Below are positions 25,527-33,917 of a stretch of 64,000 nucleotides of DNA, in pieces. The translations under genes were made by a program, and so were the position numbers. A model generated the notes under the pieces. The model saw only the letters and a list, made by a program, of their open reading frames with translations, ran no database searches and was not told the DNA's origin. The DNA is from JAGWRA01 sp035534615 (GTDB lineage: Bacteria; Acidobacteriota; Vicinamibacteria; Vicinamibacterales; CAVVIG01), in the NCBI GenBank assembly GCA_035534615.1, contig DATLRO010000070.1:3095-67094 (forward strand), given 5' to 3'. Position 1 is the stretch's first letter, and every line of letters starts with the position of its first letter.

Positions 25527-26100
25527 GGATGTCGAGGTCGATGCGGCCGCGCCGCGCGGTCCACGCGGATGTCGCCCGCCGCGTGACCGTCTGATGCAGG
25601 CCGAGGCGTCCGTGCGCCGCCAGGTCGCGGAGTTCGGCGGCGTACGCGAATTCGTCGGGCGCCCGCGCGCTGTAGAGCAGGCCCAGGTCGGCGTCCGGCC
25701 AGCGCGCCAGCGCGTCGTGCAGCATCGCGCGCAGGGGCGCGATGCCGGTCCCGCCGGCGATGAAGATGAAGCGGCGCTCCACCGGCCGATCGGGCAGCGT
25801 GAACGTGCCGATCGGTCCCTCCACGTCGAGCCGCACCCCCGGCTCGAGCCCCAGGTGCCCCGGGGTCCCGCCGTCTTCCTCCATCTGCACCAGCAGCTCC
25901 AGCCAGCCGTGCCGGCGGACGTCGCCCGGCGCGACGGCGATCGAATAGGGCTTGCGGACGTGCCGGCCGTGGGCGCCGATCAGCACGGCCTGTCCCGCCC
26001 GGAAGGCGAACGGGCGCCCTTCGAGATCGAGGCGCAGGACGCGGGCGCGCGGCGTGGCCGCGAACGATTCGCGCACGGGCAGGGTGAGCTGAAGAGACAC
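25393..26100 (-). CDS. Ferredoxin-NADP reductase family flavoprotein
   Basis: A 235-residue two-domain oxidoreductase. The FAD domain shows the RKPYSIA motif (family RxYS) and LDVEGPIGTFTL; the NAD(P) domain shows FIAGGTGIAPLRAML and CGPPALVAEM, ending in EEWG. There is no [2Fe-2S] domain, so it passes electrons to or from a separate carrier. The specific partner cannot be told from context. Convergent with and overlapping the BON lipoprotein gene. Confidence 0.87.
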   Translation of the reverse strand: MSLQLTLPVRESFAATPRARVLRLDLEGRPFAFRAGQAVLIGAHGRHVRKPYSIAVAPGDVRRHGWLELLVQMEEDGGTPGHLGLEPGVRLDVEGPIGTFTLPDRPVERRFIFIAGGTGIAPLRAMLHDALARWPDADLGLLYSARAPDEFAYAAELRDLAAHGRLGLHQTVTRRATSAWTARRGRIDLDILTGLVHDPATLCFVCGPPALVAEMPPLLRQLGVASERIRTEEWG

Positions 26101-26212
26101 GGGGCGGTCGGATGTCGGTGATGAGCGTGCCGCGTCGGAAGTGTATCCTACCTTGCCGCGTGGACGGGGTGGAGGTGGGATCGGCTTGCGGCCGGCGCGC
26201 CGGGCGGATTGC

Positions 26213-28705
26213 TCAGGGCCGGCTGGAGGCGGCGCGTTCGAGCTTGACGTCGGCCGGCTCGCCGGCGTCGGCCGCCGGGGCGGCGCCGCCGGCCGTCGTC
26301 CCCTCGCCGCGCTTGCGGCGCGCCTTGTCGCGGTACATCCGTCCGTCGGCCGTGGCGAGCAGCATCTCGTAGACTTCGCCGTCCTGCGGGAAGACGGCGG
26401 CGCCGACGCTCATGCCGAGCGGCAGCCGCCGGCCGGGCCGGACGTCGAACTGCATGTCGTGCACCGCCTTCTGCAGCTCGACCCGCTTGCGTTCGGCCTC
26501 CTCCGCGCCGCAGCCCGACAGCACGACGATGAACTCGTCGCCGGCGTAGCGGACGCAGATGTCGTACGGGCGGATGGCCGTGCGCAGGACGCCGGCCACC
26601 TCGCGGAGCGCGCGGTCGCCGGTGTGGTGTCCGTAGGTGTCGTTGATCTCCTTGAAGTTGTCCAGGTCCATCACGAGCAGGGAGACTTCCGACTTCAGGC
26701 GCTCGGCGCGGGCGAGCTCGCGCGACAGGTGCATGAACATGAAGCGCATGTTCGGCAGCCCGGTCAGCGGGTCGGTGAGCGAGTCTTCCTGCGTCTGTTC
26801 GAAGACGATGGAGTTGTAGATGACGGCGGCCGCCTGCTCGCAGATCCGGTCGAGCAGCCGCCGGTGGTCGTCCGTGTAGACGCCCGTTTCCGTGTGGTAG
26901 GCGGCCAGCGCGCCGATGAGCCGCTCGTTGAAGACGAGCGGGCAGACCAGCGCCGACTGCAGCGCCGTGGTCGCCGGCAGGCCGCTCGCCTCGAGGTCCG
27001 CGCTCGGCCGCGCGTTGACGACCGGCCGCCGGTTGCGGGCCACCCAGCCGACCAGGCCGTGGCCGGCCCGGACGTTGATCTGCTGGATGACGTCCGCGTC
27101 CACCCCGGTCGCGAAGCGGCAGCGCAGCGTCTGCGTCTCTTCGGTGAACAGGAACAGCGCGCAGCACGAGAACGGGACGATGTTGCTCAGCTTCGACGAG
27201 ATGAGCGACATCGTGTCCGACACGCCCAGGCTGCTGCCGAGCGCCTGCGCCATCTCGTACAGCGCGTAGAGTTCGCGGTGCGCCAGCGCGATGTCGTGGA
27301 AGACGTTCTTGGCCGGCACCGCCTCGCCCAGGAAGCCGGCGGCCGGCCGGGCCGTGTCCGAATGGCCCGCCTCGAGGCTGAGGCGCCGCGACGGCTCCTG
27401 CGCGGCGTCCGCCTCCGCGTTGAGCGCCGGGTAGAGCTCGATGAACAGCCGCACCAGCGTCGGGTCCAGCGCCCGGCCCGATTCCCGCTGGAGCAGCCCC
27501 ATCGCCGCGTCGAACGTCATCGCCTTGTGGTACGGGCGCTCCGACATCAGCGCGTCGAAGTAGTCGACGACCGCCAGGATCCGCGCGCCGAGCGGAATCC
27601 GCTCGCCCGCCAGGCCGGCCGGGTAGCCCTTGCCGTCCCACCGCTCGTGGTGGCTGAGGATCAGCGGCGCCACCGGGTAGGGGAACGGCACCGCCCCGAT
27701 GATCTCCGCGCCGACCTGCGGGTGGATCCGGATCTTCTGGAACTCCTCCTGCGTGAGCGGCCCCGGCTTGGACAGGATGTGCTCGGGCACCGCCAGCTTG
27801 CCGATGTCGTGCAGCAGCGCCGCCGTCTTGACGCCCTGAATCTCGTTCTCCGACATCCCCATCGCGCGGGCCAGGCCGGCCGCGTACGCCTGCACGCGGC
27901 GGATGTGCGTCTGCGCCGTCTGATCCTTGGCGTCGATGGCGAGCGCGAGCGCCTCGATGGTGGCCAGGTGCAGGTCGGACACCTGCCGCACGTGCCGCTG
28001 CTCGTCCTCGATGCGGCCCAGGTAGACCTTGTAGGTCCGGTACGTGAGGTACAGCGGCGCGGCCGCCAGCGGCGCGAGCCAGTAGCTCGATCGATTGAGG
28101 ACCGCCGCCGCGATGGCCGCCGCTCCGGCGCCGACGAAGTAGCTCGGCGCGCTCCACAGGAAGTTCTCGTTCCAGACCTTCAGCGACGACTGGTGCGTCG
28201 ACAGTCCGATGGCGGTCGCGATCAGCGCCGTGTTCAGGACGAAGTACGTCGTCGCCGCGCCGACCAGCGGCCGCGCCATCGCGATCGACGAGACCGCCAG
28301 ATGGCCGGGCACGCCGCCCAGCCACGCGTACACGAGCCCCGCCGCCTGCACCGTGATGATCAGCGCCGCCATGCTGAACAGCGTGCGGTACACCGGATTC
28401 TTGACCTTCATCCGGAACGTGCACTGGCTCCACGCGCTCACGGCCGCCACCAGCATCGTCGGGTTCGGCCCGAGCAGCAGGAGCGACGCGAAGTCGACCG
28501 CGTACGACACCGACATCGTCGATCCGCTGCGATCGAGCGGCAGATCGACCTTCAAGGCGGAGGTCAGTGACGAGAGGAGCAGCAGCGCGAGGAAGATCGC
28601 CGGATTGGGGAACGTGAGGTGACGGGAACAGAGAACCAGCAGCAGGGCGCCGAGCGTGATGCCGGTCGCCACGAATATCCGCGCCGCCATCGGAAGGGTC
28701 TTCAT
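26213..28705 (-). CDS. Membrane-bound HD-GYP / GAF / GGDEF cyclic-di-GMP protein
   Basis: An 830-residue signalling protein combining both sides of c-di-GMP turnover. Residues 1-230 hold about seven hydrophobic helices. An HD-GYP phosphodiesterase follows (about 245-415) with HDIGKLAVPEHIL, HHERWDGKGYP and DYFDAL. A GAF domain (about 490-640) precedes a GGDEF domain (about 660-800) in which the signature is AGDEF, and RPYD, five residues before it, is a proper inhibitory I-site. The C-terminus is Ala/Glu-rich. AGDEF variants can be active, so both activities may be present. ATG 28705 is preferred over GTG 28753 because it begins just before the first helix; neither has a clear Shine-Dalgarno. 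Confidence 0.9.
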   Translation of the reverse strand: MKTLPMAARIFVATGITLGALLLVLCSRHLTFPNPAIFLALLLLSSLTSALKVDLPLDRSGSTMSVSYAVDFASLLLLGPNPTMLVAAVSAWSQCTFRMKVKNPVYRTLFSMAALIITVQAAGLVYAWLGGVPGHLAVSSIAMARPLVGAATTYFVLNTALIATAIGLSTHQSSLKVWNENFLWSAPSYFVGAGAAAIAAAVLNRSSYWLAPLAAAPLYLTYRTYKVYLGRIEDEQRHVRQVSDLHLATIEALALAIDAKDQTAQTHIRRVQAYAAGLARAMGMSENEIQGVKTAALLHDIGKLAVPEHILSKPGPLTQEEFQKIRIHPQVGAEIIGAVPFPYPVAPLILSHHERWDGKGYPAGLAGERIPLGARILAVVDYFDALMSERPYHKAMTFDAAMGLLQRESGRALDPTLVRLFIELYPALNAEADAAQEPSRRLSLEAGHSDTARPAAGFLGEAVPAKNVFHDIALAHRELYALYEMAQALGSSLGVSDTMSLISSKLSNIVPFSCCALFLFTEETQTLRCRFATGVDADVIQQINVRAGHGLVGWVARNRRPVVNARPSADLEASGLPATTALQSALVCPLVFNERLIGALAAYHTETGVYTDDHRRLLDRICEQAAAVIYNSIVFEQTQEDSLTDPLTGLPNMRFMFMHLSRELARAERLKSEVSLLVMDLDNFKEINDTYGHHTGDRALREVAGVLRTAIRPYDICVRYAGDEFIVVLSGCGAEEAERKRVELQKAVHDMQFDVRPGRRLPLGMSVGAAVFPQDGEVYEMLLATADGRMYRDKARRKRGEGTTAGGAAPAADAGEPADVKLERAASSRP

Positions 28706-29236
28706 GCCGTACTGGTTTTCGTCACGCGTGCGGCTGTTACACACCTGTGACACGGCAGGCCGAGGGAAGGGCGGGCCTCAGCAGTCGCCGGAGCGCGAAC
28801 TCGAGCGCTGCGCGCCATATCCCGGAATGCCCTGTCCAATCGATAGGACATGATATGACAAAATCGGCACAGTTGCCAGCAGAATTGTTGCGCCGCACGA
28901 GACGATGCACGCAAGATCAATTCCTGGCAGCTTCTTACAAATTACATTAATTGTTGGACTTATTTGAAGAAACCGCTGTCGGATTTCCGTCAGTGTCACA
29001 GATTTGACGACTCTGTCGAAAGCTGAAATCGAGGTCTTGCTGTCACCTAGAGTCTTCTGAGACTTGATTGCGGGAGGTGATCGAGCGCGATGCCGACGTC
29101 ACCTGGAATTGATGCGTCGGCCACCGCCTCCTCGCCCTCAAAGATGTTAAGCTAGCCCCAACTTATAGTGGTGATCTGCTCGCCGACACCGTAGGAACGT
29201 CGTTGACGCGCGTTCCCCATGGAGGAGGTTGGTTCC
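28706..29236. promoter_or_regulatory. 530-base AT-richer intergenic region with hairpins
   Basis: No gene is supported here. The part from about 28815 to 29170 is visibly poorer in GC than the rest of the window. It holds TGTCC-N8-GGACA (28833-28850), a TCACAG/TTGACG-rich stretch around 28990-29020, and AGTCT-TCTG-AGACT (29051-29064). It separates the divergent cyclic-di-GMP gene and the deoxyhypusine-synthase-like gene, so operators, promoters or a small RNA are possible. It does not match a c-di-GMP riboswitch core by eye. Confidence 0.5.
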
Positions 29237-30388
29237 TTGCCGCACCGCGTTCCCGGCTCGCCCGGCCACACCCGCCAGCAGTACCTGTCCGGCAAGCCGA
29301 TCCGCTATTACCGCCCGCAGGGGAGCGCCGAGATCCGCCATCTCATTGACAACGGCTTCCAGGCGTTCAACGCGGCCCGGCTGGCCGAGGCCTGCCAGAT
29401 TTACGCGGACAAGATGCTCGATCCGGCGAACAACGCGACCATCGGGCTCACCGTCGCGGGCGCCATGACGCCGGCCGGGCTGGGCGGCTGCCTGATCGAG
29501 CTGATGGACCGCGGTCTCGTCGACTTCGTCATCAGCACCGGCGCCAACCTGTACCACGACCTGCACTACGCGCTGAACTTCACGCTGCGGCGCGGCTCGC
29601 CCTTCGTCAGCGACGTCGACCTGTACGAACAGGGGATCATCCGGATCTACGACGTTCTGTTCCCGGCGAGCGTGCTGCTCGAAACGGACACCTACATCCG
29701 GGAGTTCCTGGTGCGCGATCGGCTGGACGGCCCGATGTCGACCTCCGAGTTCCACTACCGGCTCGGCCGCGACCTGATGGCGCAGCGTCCGGGGTGCGAG
29801 GAGTACTCGGTGGTCGCGCGCGCGGCGGCGGCCGGCGTGCCGATCTACACCTCGTCGCCGGGCGACAGCTCCATCGGCATGAACGTGGCGTATCACGAGC
29901 TGATGAACGGCAGCCGGTTCATGATCGATCCCAGCCGCGACGTGAACGAAGTCTGCGCGCTCGTGCTGGCGGGGCAGCAGAACGGCTGCCTGATCCTGGG
30001 CGGCGGGTCGCCGAAGAATTTCTACCTGCAGGCGCAGCCGACGCTCTGGGAGGTGTACGGCATCCCGAAGGGGGGCAACGACTTCTTCATCCAGATCACC
30101 ACCGACCAGGTCGTCTGGGGCGGGCTGTCGGGCGCGACGCCGTCGGAAGCGGTGAGCTGGGGGAAGGTCAATCCCGGGGTGCTGCCCGACACGGTGGTGG
30201 CGTACTGCGATTCGACGATTGCGTTCCCGCTGCTGTGCGAGTACGCGATCGGATCGCCGCACGGGCGGCGGACGCGCAAGGAGCTCGTCCATCGCCGCGA
30301 CGCGCTGGTGGCCGACCTGCGGCGCGAGGCGACGGCGGCGCAGGCCGCCCGCCGGACGCCGGCCGGCACGGCGAGCCAGGACGAGTAG
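29237..30388 (+). CDS. Deoxyhypusine synthase-like protein (possible homospermidine synthase)
   Basis: A 383-residue member of the deoxyhypusine synthase family. Motifs include PIRYYRPQ, NATIGLTVAGAMTPAGLGG, ISTGANLYHDLHYAL, TSSPGDSSIGMNVA, and GGGSPKNFYLQAQP with the conserved Lys that carries the aminobutyl intermediate in deoxyhypusine synthase. Bacteria lack eIF5A, and bacterial relatives (SpeY-type) can make homospermidine from spermidine; that is the most likely role. ATG 29219 is possible, but GGAGGAGG at 29221-29228 lies 8 bases before the in-frame TTG at 29237 and no ribosome site precedes the ATG, so TTG is chosen. Upstream is an AT-rich control region. Confidence 0.8.
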   Translation: MPHRVPGSPGHTRQQYLSGKPIRYYRPQGSAEIRHLIDNGFQAFNAARLAEACQIYADKMLDPANNATIGLTVAGAMTPAGLGGCLIELMDRGLVDFVISTGANLYHDLHYALNFTLRRGSPFVSDVDLYEQGIIRIYDVLFPASVLLETDTYIREFLVRDRLDGPMSTSEFHYRLGRDLMAQRPGCEEYSVVARAAAAGVPIYTSSPGDSSIGMNVAYHELMNGSRFMIDPSRDVNEVCALVLAGQQNGCLILGGGSPKNFYLQAQPTLWEVYGIPKGGNDFFIQITTDQVVWGGLSGATPSEAVSWGKVNPGVLPDTVVAYCDSTIAFPLLCEYAIGSPHGRRTRKELVHRRDALVADLRREATAAQAARRTPAGTASQDE

Positions 30389-30459
30389 CGGACGACCGCG
30401 CGTGGTGCGTCCCCCGGGGATGCACCAGCGGGCCGGCCCGGGCGGCGGGGAGGAGCGGC

Positions 30460-30918
30460 GTGGGCACGTTGTCCTCGGAGCTGGGGCTGCACGTCGATCG
30501 GATCACGGCGCAGCCGCGCGTCTACGCGGATGCGAACATCCCGGCGGGGCTCGTCGACTACATGCGCGCCCGGCTGCGCTGGGACGTGCTGTTCGTGGTC
30601 GAGGAGGCCGACCTGCGCCGCGCGTCCGACCGGCGGCATTTCGCGCTGGCGCGCCAGCTCCGCCGCACGATCGTGACGTTCGACCGCGACTATCTGGACG
30701 ACCGCCGGTTTCCGCCGGATGAAAGCGGAGGCGTCCTCGTGCTCTGGGCGCCCGACGAGCGCGCCTGCCACCGGCTCCTCCGCCGGATTCACGAGGCGTT
30801 CTTCCTCACGGCGGCCGCGGCGCCGGCCTCAGAGGCCGATGAGGGCGCCCTGCTGCCGCTCGCCGGCCGCAAGCTCCACGTCCAGTCGGACTGGAAGCCC
30901 GATCCGGATCGCCCCTGA
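30460..30918 (+). CDS. DUF5615 PIN-like protein
   Basis: The 152-residue product has the DUF5615 pattern: YADANIPAGLVDYMR at the start, VVEEADLRRASDRRHFALA in the middle, and TIVTFDRDYLDDRRFP, supplying the acidic residues of a PIN-like nuclease fold. Small DUF5615 proteins are often toxin partners of DUF433 antitoxins, but no DUF433 gene is adjacent. The last 40 residues extend beyond the usual domain. GGGAGGAG lies 4 bases before GTG 30460. It follows the deoxyhypusine-synthase-like gene by 71 bases on the same strand. Confidence 0.75.
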   Translation: MGTLSSELGLHVDRITAQPRVYADANIPAGLVDYMRARLRWDVLFVVEEADLRRASDRRHFALARQLRRTIVTFDRDYLDDRRFPPDESGGVLVLWAPDERACHRLLRRIHEAFFLTAAAAPASEADEGALLPLAGRKLHVQSDWKPDPDRP

Positions 30919-30965
30919 ACGCCGCAGGGCGGCGGCCCGCCCGCGACGGAGCCCCGACAAAGAGC

Positions 30966-32213
30966 ATGATTGCCCTCTCCGGTGCGCGGCTGGTCCTGCC
31001 CGATCGCCTGTCCGATCCGGCCCTGCTGCTGATCGAGGGTGACCGGATTGCGGCGATCCACGACGCGACGAGCGTCCCCGCCGGCCCGTACGAGCGGGTG
31101 CCGCTCGACGGCGGCTACGTGCTGCCCGGCTTCATCGACGTGCACGTCCACGGCCTGGCGGGGATCGACACGCTCGCGGGCGACGGCTCGGTCGCCGCCC
31201 TGGCGGCCCGGCTGCCGCGGTACGGCGTCACGGCGTTCTGCCCGACGACCGTGGCCTGTCCCCCGGCGGCGCTCGCCCGCTTCCTCGCCGAAGTCGGTCT
31301 CCTGCTGGACGCCCCGCCTGCCGGCGCGGCGCGCGTCCTGCCCGCCCATCTCGAAAGCCATTTCATCGCGCCCGCGTATCGAGGCGCGCAGCCGGCCGCC
31401 TGCCTGCGGACGGCCGCCGGCTGTGTCACGGCGGCCGGCCGGCTCGATCCCGGGACCGGAAGCGGCGGCCCGGCGTTCGGCGCGCTCGACGTCCTCCGGA
31501 TCGTCGAGCGCCACCAGCGCGAGGTCGGCATCGTCACGCTGGCGCCCGAGGTGGACGGCGCCCTCGATCTGATCCACTGGCTGACGGCGCGGGGACACCG
31601 CGTCGCGCTCGGGCACTCGGGCGCGTCCTTTGATGAGAGTCTCGCCGCGATCCGCGCCGGCGCGCGGCACGCGACCCATCTGTTCAACCGGATGGCGCCG
31701 CTCGACCGGCGCGAGCCCGGCCTGGCGGGTGCGGTCCTGGCCAGCCCGGCGGTCGCCGCCGAGCTGGTGTGCGACGGCGTGCACGTCCATCCGGCGATGA
31801 TCCGGCTCGCGCTTGCCGCCAAGGGCGCGGCGCGACTCATGGCGATCACCGACGGCACCGCGGGCGCGGGGCTGGCCGAGGGGGCGCAGGCGATGCTGGG
31901 CGACCAGCCGATTACCGTGGCCGGCGGCGCGGCCCGCCTGGCGGACGGCACGCTGGCCGGCAGCATCGCCACCATGGACCAGGTCGTCCGGACGCTGGTC
32001 GGGGACGCCGGCCTGACGCTCGTGGAGGCGGCGACGATGTGCGCCACGACGCCGGCCCGCGAGCTGGGGCTGGACGGCCGCGGGGCGATCGCGGCCGGCG
32101 CCGTCGCCGATCTCGTCGTTCTCGACCCGCAGCTGGCGGTCGCCCGGACCTACGTGGCGGGACGGCTGGCGTACGCCGCGCCGGGCGCCGGGTCATCGTC
32201 CGCCCGGGCATGA
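30966..32213 (+). CDS. nagA: N-acetylglucosamine-6-phosphate deacetylase NagA
   Basis: Removes acetate from GlcNAc-6-phosphate in amino-sugar and peptidoglycan recycling. The 415-residue amidohydrolase has the metal motif PGFIDVHVHG, LESHFI (usually LEGPFI, with the metal-ligand Glu kept), VALGHSGAS, ATHLFNRM, CDGVHVHP, and the catalytic Asp in MAITDGT. The SH for GP change in the substrate loop is unusual. nagB is not nearby. DUF4097 gene follows after 44 bases. Confidence 0.88.
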   Translation: MIALSGARLVLPDRLSDPALLLIEGDRIAAIHDATSVPAGPYERVPLDGGYVLPGFIDVHVHGLAGIDTLAGDGSVAALAARLPRYGVTAFCPTTVACPPAALARFLAEVGLLLDAPPAGAARVLPAHLESHFIAPAYRGAQPAACLRTAAGCVTAAGRLDPGTGSGGPAFGALDVLRIVERHQREVGIVTLAPEVDGALDLIHWLTARGHRVALGHSGASFDESLAAIRAGARHATHLFNRMAPLDRREPGLAGAVLASPAVAAELVCDGVHVHPAMIRLALAAKGAARLMAITDGTAGAGLAEGAQAMLGDQPITVAGGAARLADGTLAGSIATMDQVVRTLVGDAGLTLVEAATMCATTPARELGLDGRGAIAAGAVADLVVLDPQLAVARTYVAGRLAYAAPGAGSSSARA

Positions 32214-32257
32214 ACCTTTCGGCCGCTGATTCCGTCGAAGGGGGCGGAGGGTGCCGC

Positions 32258-33142
32258 ATGTCGCTTCAACGGATGGCGCGGGTGGTGGCCGGGGTGGTCT
32301 GGGTCGTGGCCGGGGTCGTGCCCCTGGCGCACGCGGGCGGTGCGCCGTACGTCGGCCGGGAGGAGAAGACGTTCAGCGTCAGCGGGACGCCGGACGTGAC
32401 GCTGCGGACGTTCGACGGCGGCATCCAGGTCCGGACCTGGAACCGGCGGGAGGTGCACGTGACCATCGAGCGGCACGCCGCGGACGAATCGGACGCGAAG
32501 GCGCTCGAGGTCGACACGCGGCAGGACGGCAACCGGATCACGGTGGACGTGCGGCAGCCGGCGTTCCAGTTCTTTTCGTTCGGCGAGCACCGCTACGTGA
32601 ACCTGATCGTGTCGGTGCCGGCCACGACCGATCTCAGCGCCCACAGCGGCGACGGGGAGATCACGGTCGACGGCGTCAGCGGCCGGATCGGGCTCGATTC
32701 GGGCGACGGCCGCGTCGCGGCGTCGAACCTGCATGGTGATCTCGACGTCCACACCGGCGATGGATCGGTGCGGGTCGACGGACTCCAGGGGACCCTGCAC
32801 GCCCGGTCGGGTGACGGCAGCGTGCACGCCGGAGGGCGCCTCTCGGTCGTGGACGTCAGGACCGGCGACGGATCGGTGACGCTCGATCTCGATCCGGGGA
32901 GCGTGATGAGCGCCGACTGGCAGGTCGCGAGCGGTGACGGCTCGATTTCGGTCGGGCTGCCGCCGGCGTTCGACGCGGAGGTGGACGCCCACACCGGCGG
33001 CGGCACGATTGCGCTCAACGGCGTCCAGCTCACGGTGAGCGGACGGCTGCGCCACGACCGCGTGCACGGCACGCTGGGCAAGGGCGGTCACCTGCTGACG
33101 CTGCGCTCGGGCGACGGATCCGTCTCGCTCCATCGCCGCTGA
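32258..33142 (+). CDS. Exported DUF4097 beta-strand-repeat protein
   Basis: A 294-residue protein with a signal peptide ending in LAHA-GG. The body is a DUF4097 (putative adhesin) beta-helix: the unit S/T-G-D-G plus a short beta strand occurs at least six times (HSGDGEITV, DSGDGRVAA, HTGDGSVRV, RSGDGSVHA, RTGDGSVTL, ASGDGSISV) and again at the C-terminus (RSGDGSVSL). Such proteins are envelope-associated with unknown function. GGCGGAGGG 6 bases before ATG 32258 decides the start over ATG 32210, which overlaps the nagA stop. Confidence 0.85.
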   Translation: MSLQRMARVVAGVVWVVAGVVPLAHAGGAPYVGREEKTFSVSGTPDVTLRTFDGGIQVRTWNRREVHVTIERHAADESDAKALEVDTRQDGNRITVDVRQPAFQFFSFGEHRYVNLIVSVPATTDLSAHSGDGEITVDGVSGRIGLDSGDGRVAASNLHGDLDVHTGDGSVRVDGLQGTLHARSGDGSVHAGGRLSVVDVRTGDGSVTLDLDPGSVMSADWQVASGDGSISVGLPPAFDAEVDAHTGGGTIALNGVQLTVSGRLRHDRVHGTLGKGGHLLTLRSGDGSVSLHRR

Positions 33143-33174
33143 CCGCGCGGAGGAGGCCGGGCGCGCCGCGCGGA

Positions 33175-33876
33175 TCAGCGCGGCGGCGGGGCGGTGTAGG
33201 CGGTCGGGTCGGGCCGGCCCAGTTCGAGGAACGCATCGTGGCGCTCGCGGCACTTGCTGCAGCGACCGCAGTGCGTGCCGTGGTCCGGGCTCATGCACGA
33301 GAGCGTGAGCTCGAGCGGCACCCCCAGCTCGAGGCCCACGCGGATCACCTCTGCCTTGTGGAGGGTGGCGAACGGCGCCGCGATCGCCATCGGATGCGCC
33401 AGGCCGAGGGAGAGCGCCCGCGCCATGGCCTCGAAGAATTCCGGCGTGGCGTCCGGAAACGGGTTGCCCGCCAGCGGGCCGATCACGATCCGGCCGAGCC
33501 CCTTCTGGGCGCACAGCACGCCAGCCTTCGCCAGCAGGACGAGATTGCGGCCGGCGAGATAGACGTCCTCGTCCGGCGTGTCGTACGCCGGCGGCTGGCC
33601 CCGGATCGCCCAGTGCGCCGGCGTGTACAGATCCTGCATGCTGAACGCGAGGCGCGCCAGCGGCCGCACCCGGCCGTCGAACGGCGGGACGGCGAGCAGC
33701 CGCGCGAGCGCGTCGAGCTCGGCCTGTTCCCACGCGAGCCCGACGCTGACGTAGACCGGCTGCACCGGCGGCACCGGCTGGCGGGCCGCCTCCTGCGCCA
33801 GCAGCACGGCGCTGTCGAGGCCGCCCGACAGCAGGACGGCGGTGGCGGGCGTCGGCCCGGCGGCGTCGTGGCTCAT
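33175..33876 (-). CDS. queC: 7-cyano-7-deazaguanine synthase QueC
   Basis: Makes preQ0 from 7-carboxy-7-deazaguanine with ammonia and ATP, in queuosine synthesis. The 233-residue protein has the PP-loop LLSGGLDSAVLL, YLAGRNLVLL, and the C-terminal zinc site LSCMSPDHGTHCGRCSKCRERHDAF cited by its Cys pattern C-x8-CGRCSKC. A TAGAAT hexamer lies exactly 7 bases before ATG 33876, so a leaderless mRNA is likely; ATG 33885 overlaps that hexamer and is less likely. It is divergent from queD. Confidence 0.9.
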   Translation of the reverse strand: MSHDAAGPTPATAVLLSGGLDSAVLLAQEAARQPVPPVQPVYVSVGLAWEQAELDALARLLAVPPFDGRVRPLARLAFSMQDLYTPAHWAIRGQPPAYDTPDEDVYLAGRNLVLLAKAGVLCAQKGLGRIVIGPLAGNPFPDATPEFFEAMARALSLGLAHPMAIAAPFATLHKAEVIRVGLELGVPLELTLSCMSPDHGTHCGRCSKCRERHDAFLELGRPDPTAYTAPPPR

Positions 33877-33883
33877 CGAGGAC

Positions 33884-33910
33884 ATTCTATCCGCCCTTCG
33901 GCGCTACAAT
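33884..33910. promoter_or_regulatory. Back-to-back -10 elements of queC and queD
   Basis: TAGAAT on the minus strand (33884-33889) is 7 bases before the queC ATG at 33876, and TACAAT on the plus strand (33905-33910) is 7 bases before the queD ATG at 33918. That spacing puts both transcription starts at or next to the start codon. Confidence 0.6.
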
Positions 33911-33917
33911 CTGACGT

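Noticed and set aside
26141..28570. 809-codon plus-strand open frame opposite the c-di-GMP gene
   Set aside because: Antisense shadow of an obvious HD-GYP/GAF/GGDEF protein; composition is Arg/His/Val-rich with no domain.
28706..29218. c-di-GMP (GEMM) riboswitch upstream of the GGDEF gene
   Set aside because: The conserved GEMM core was not found on either strand by eye.
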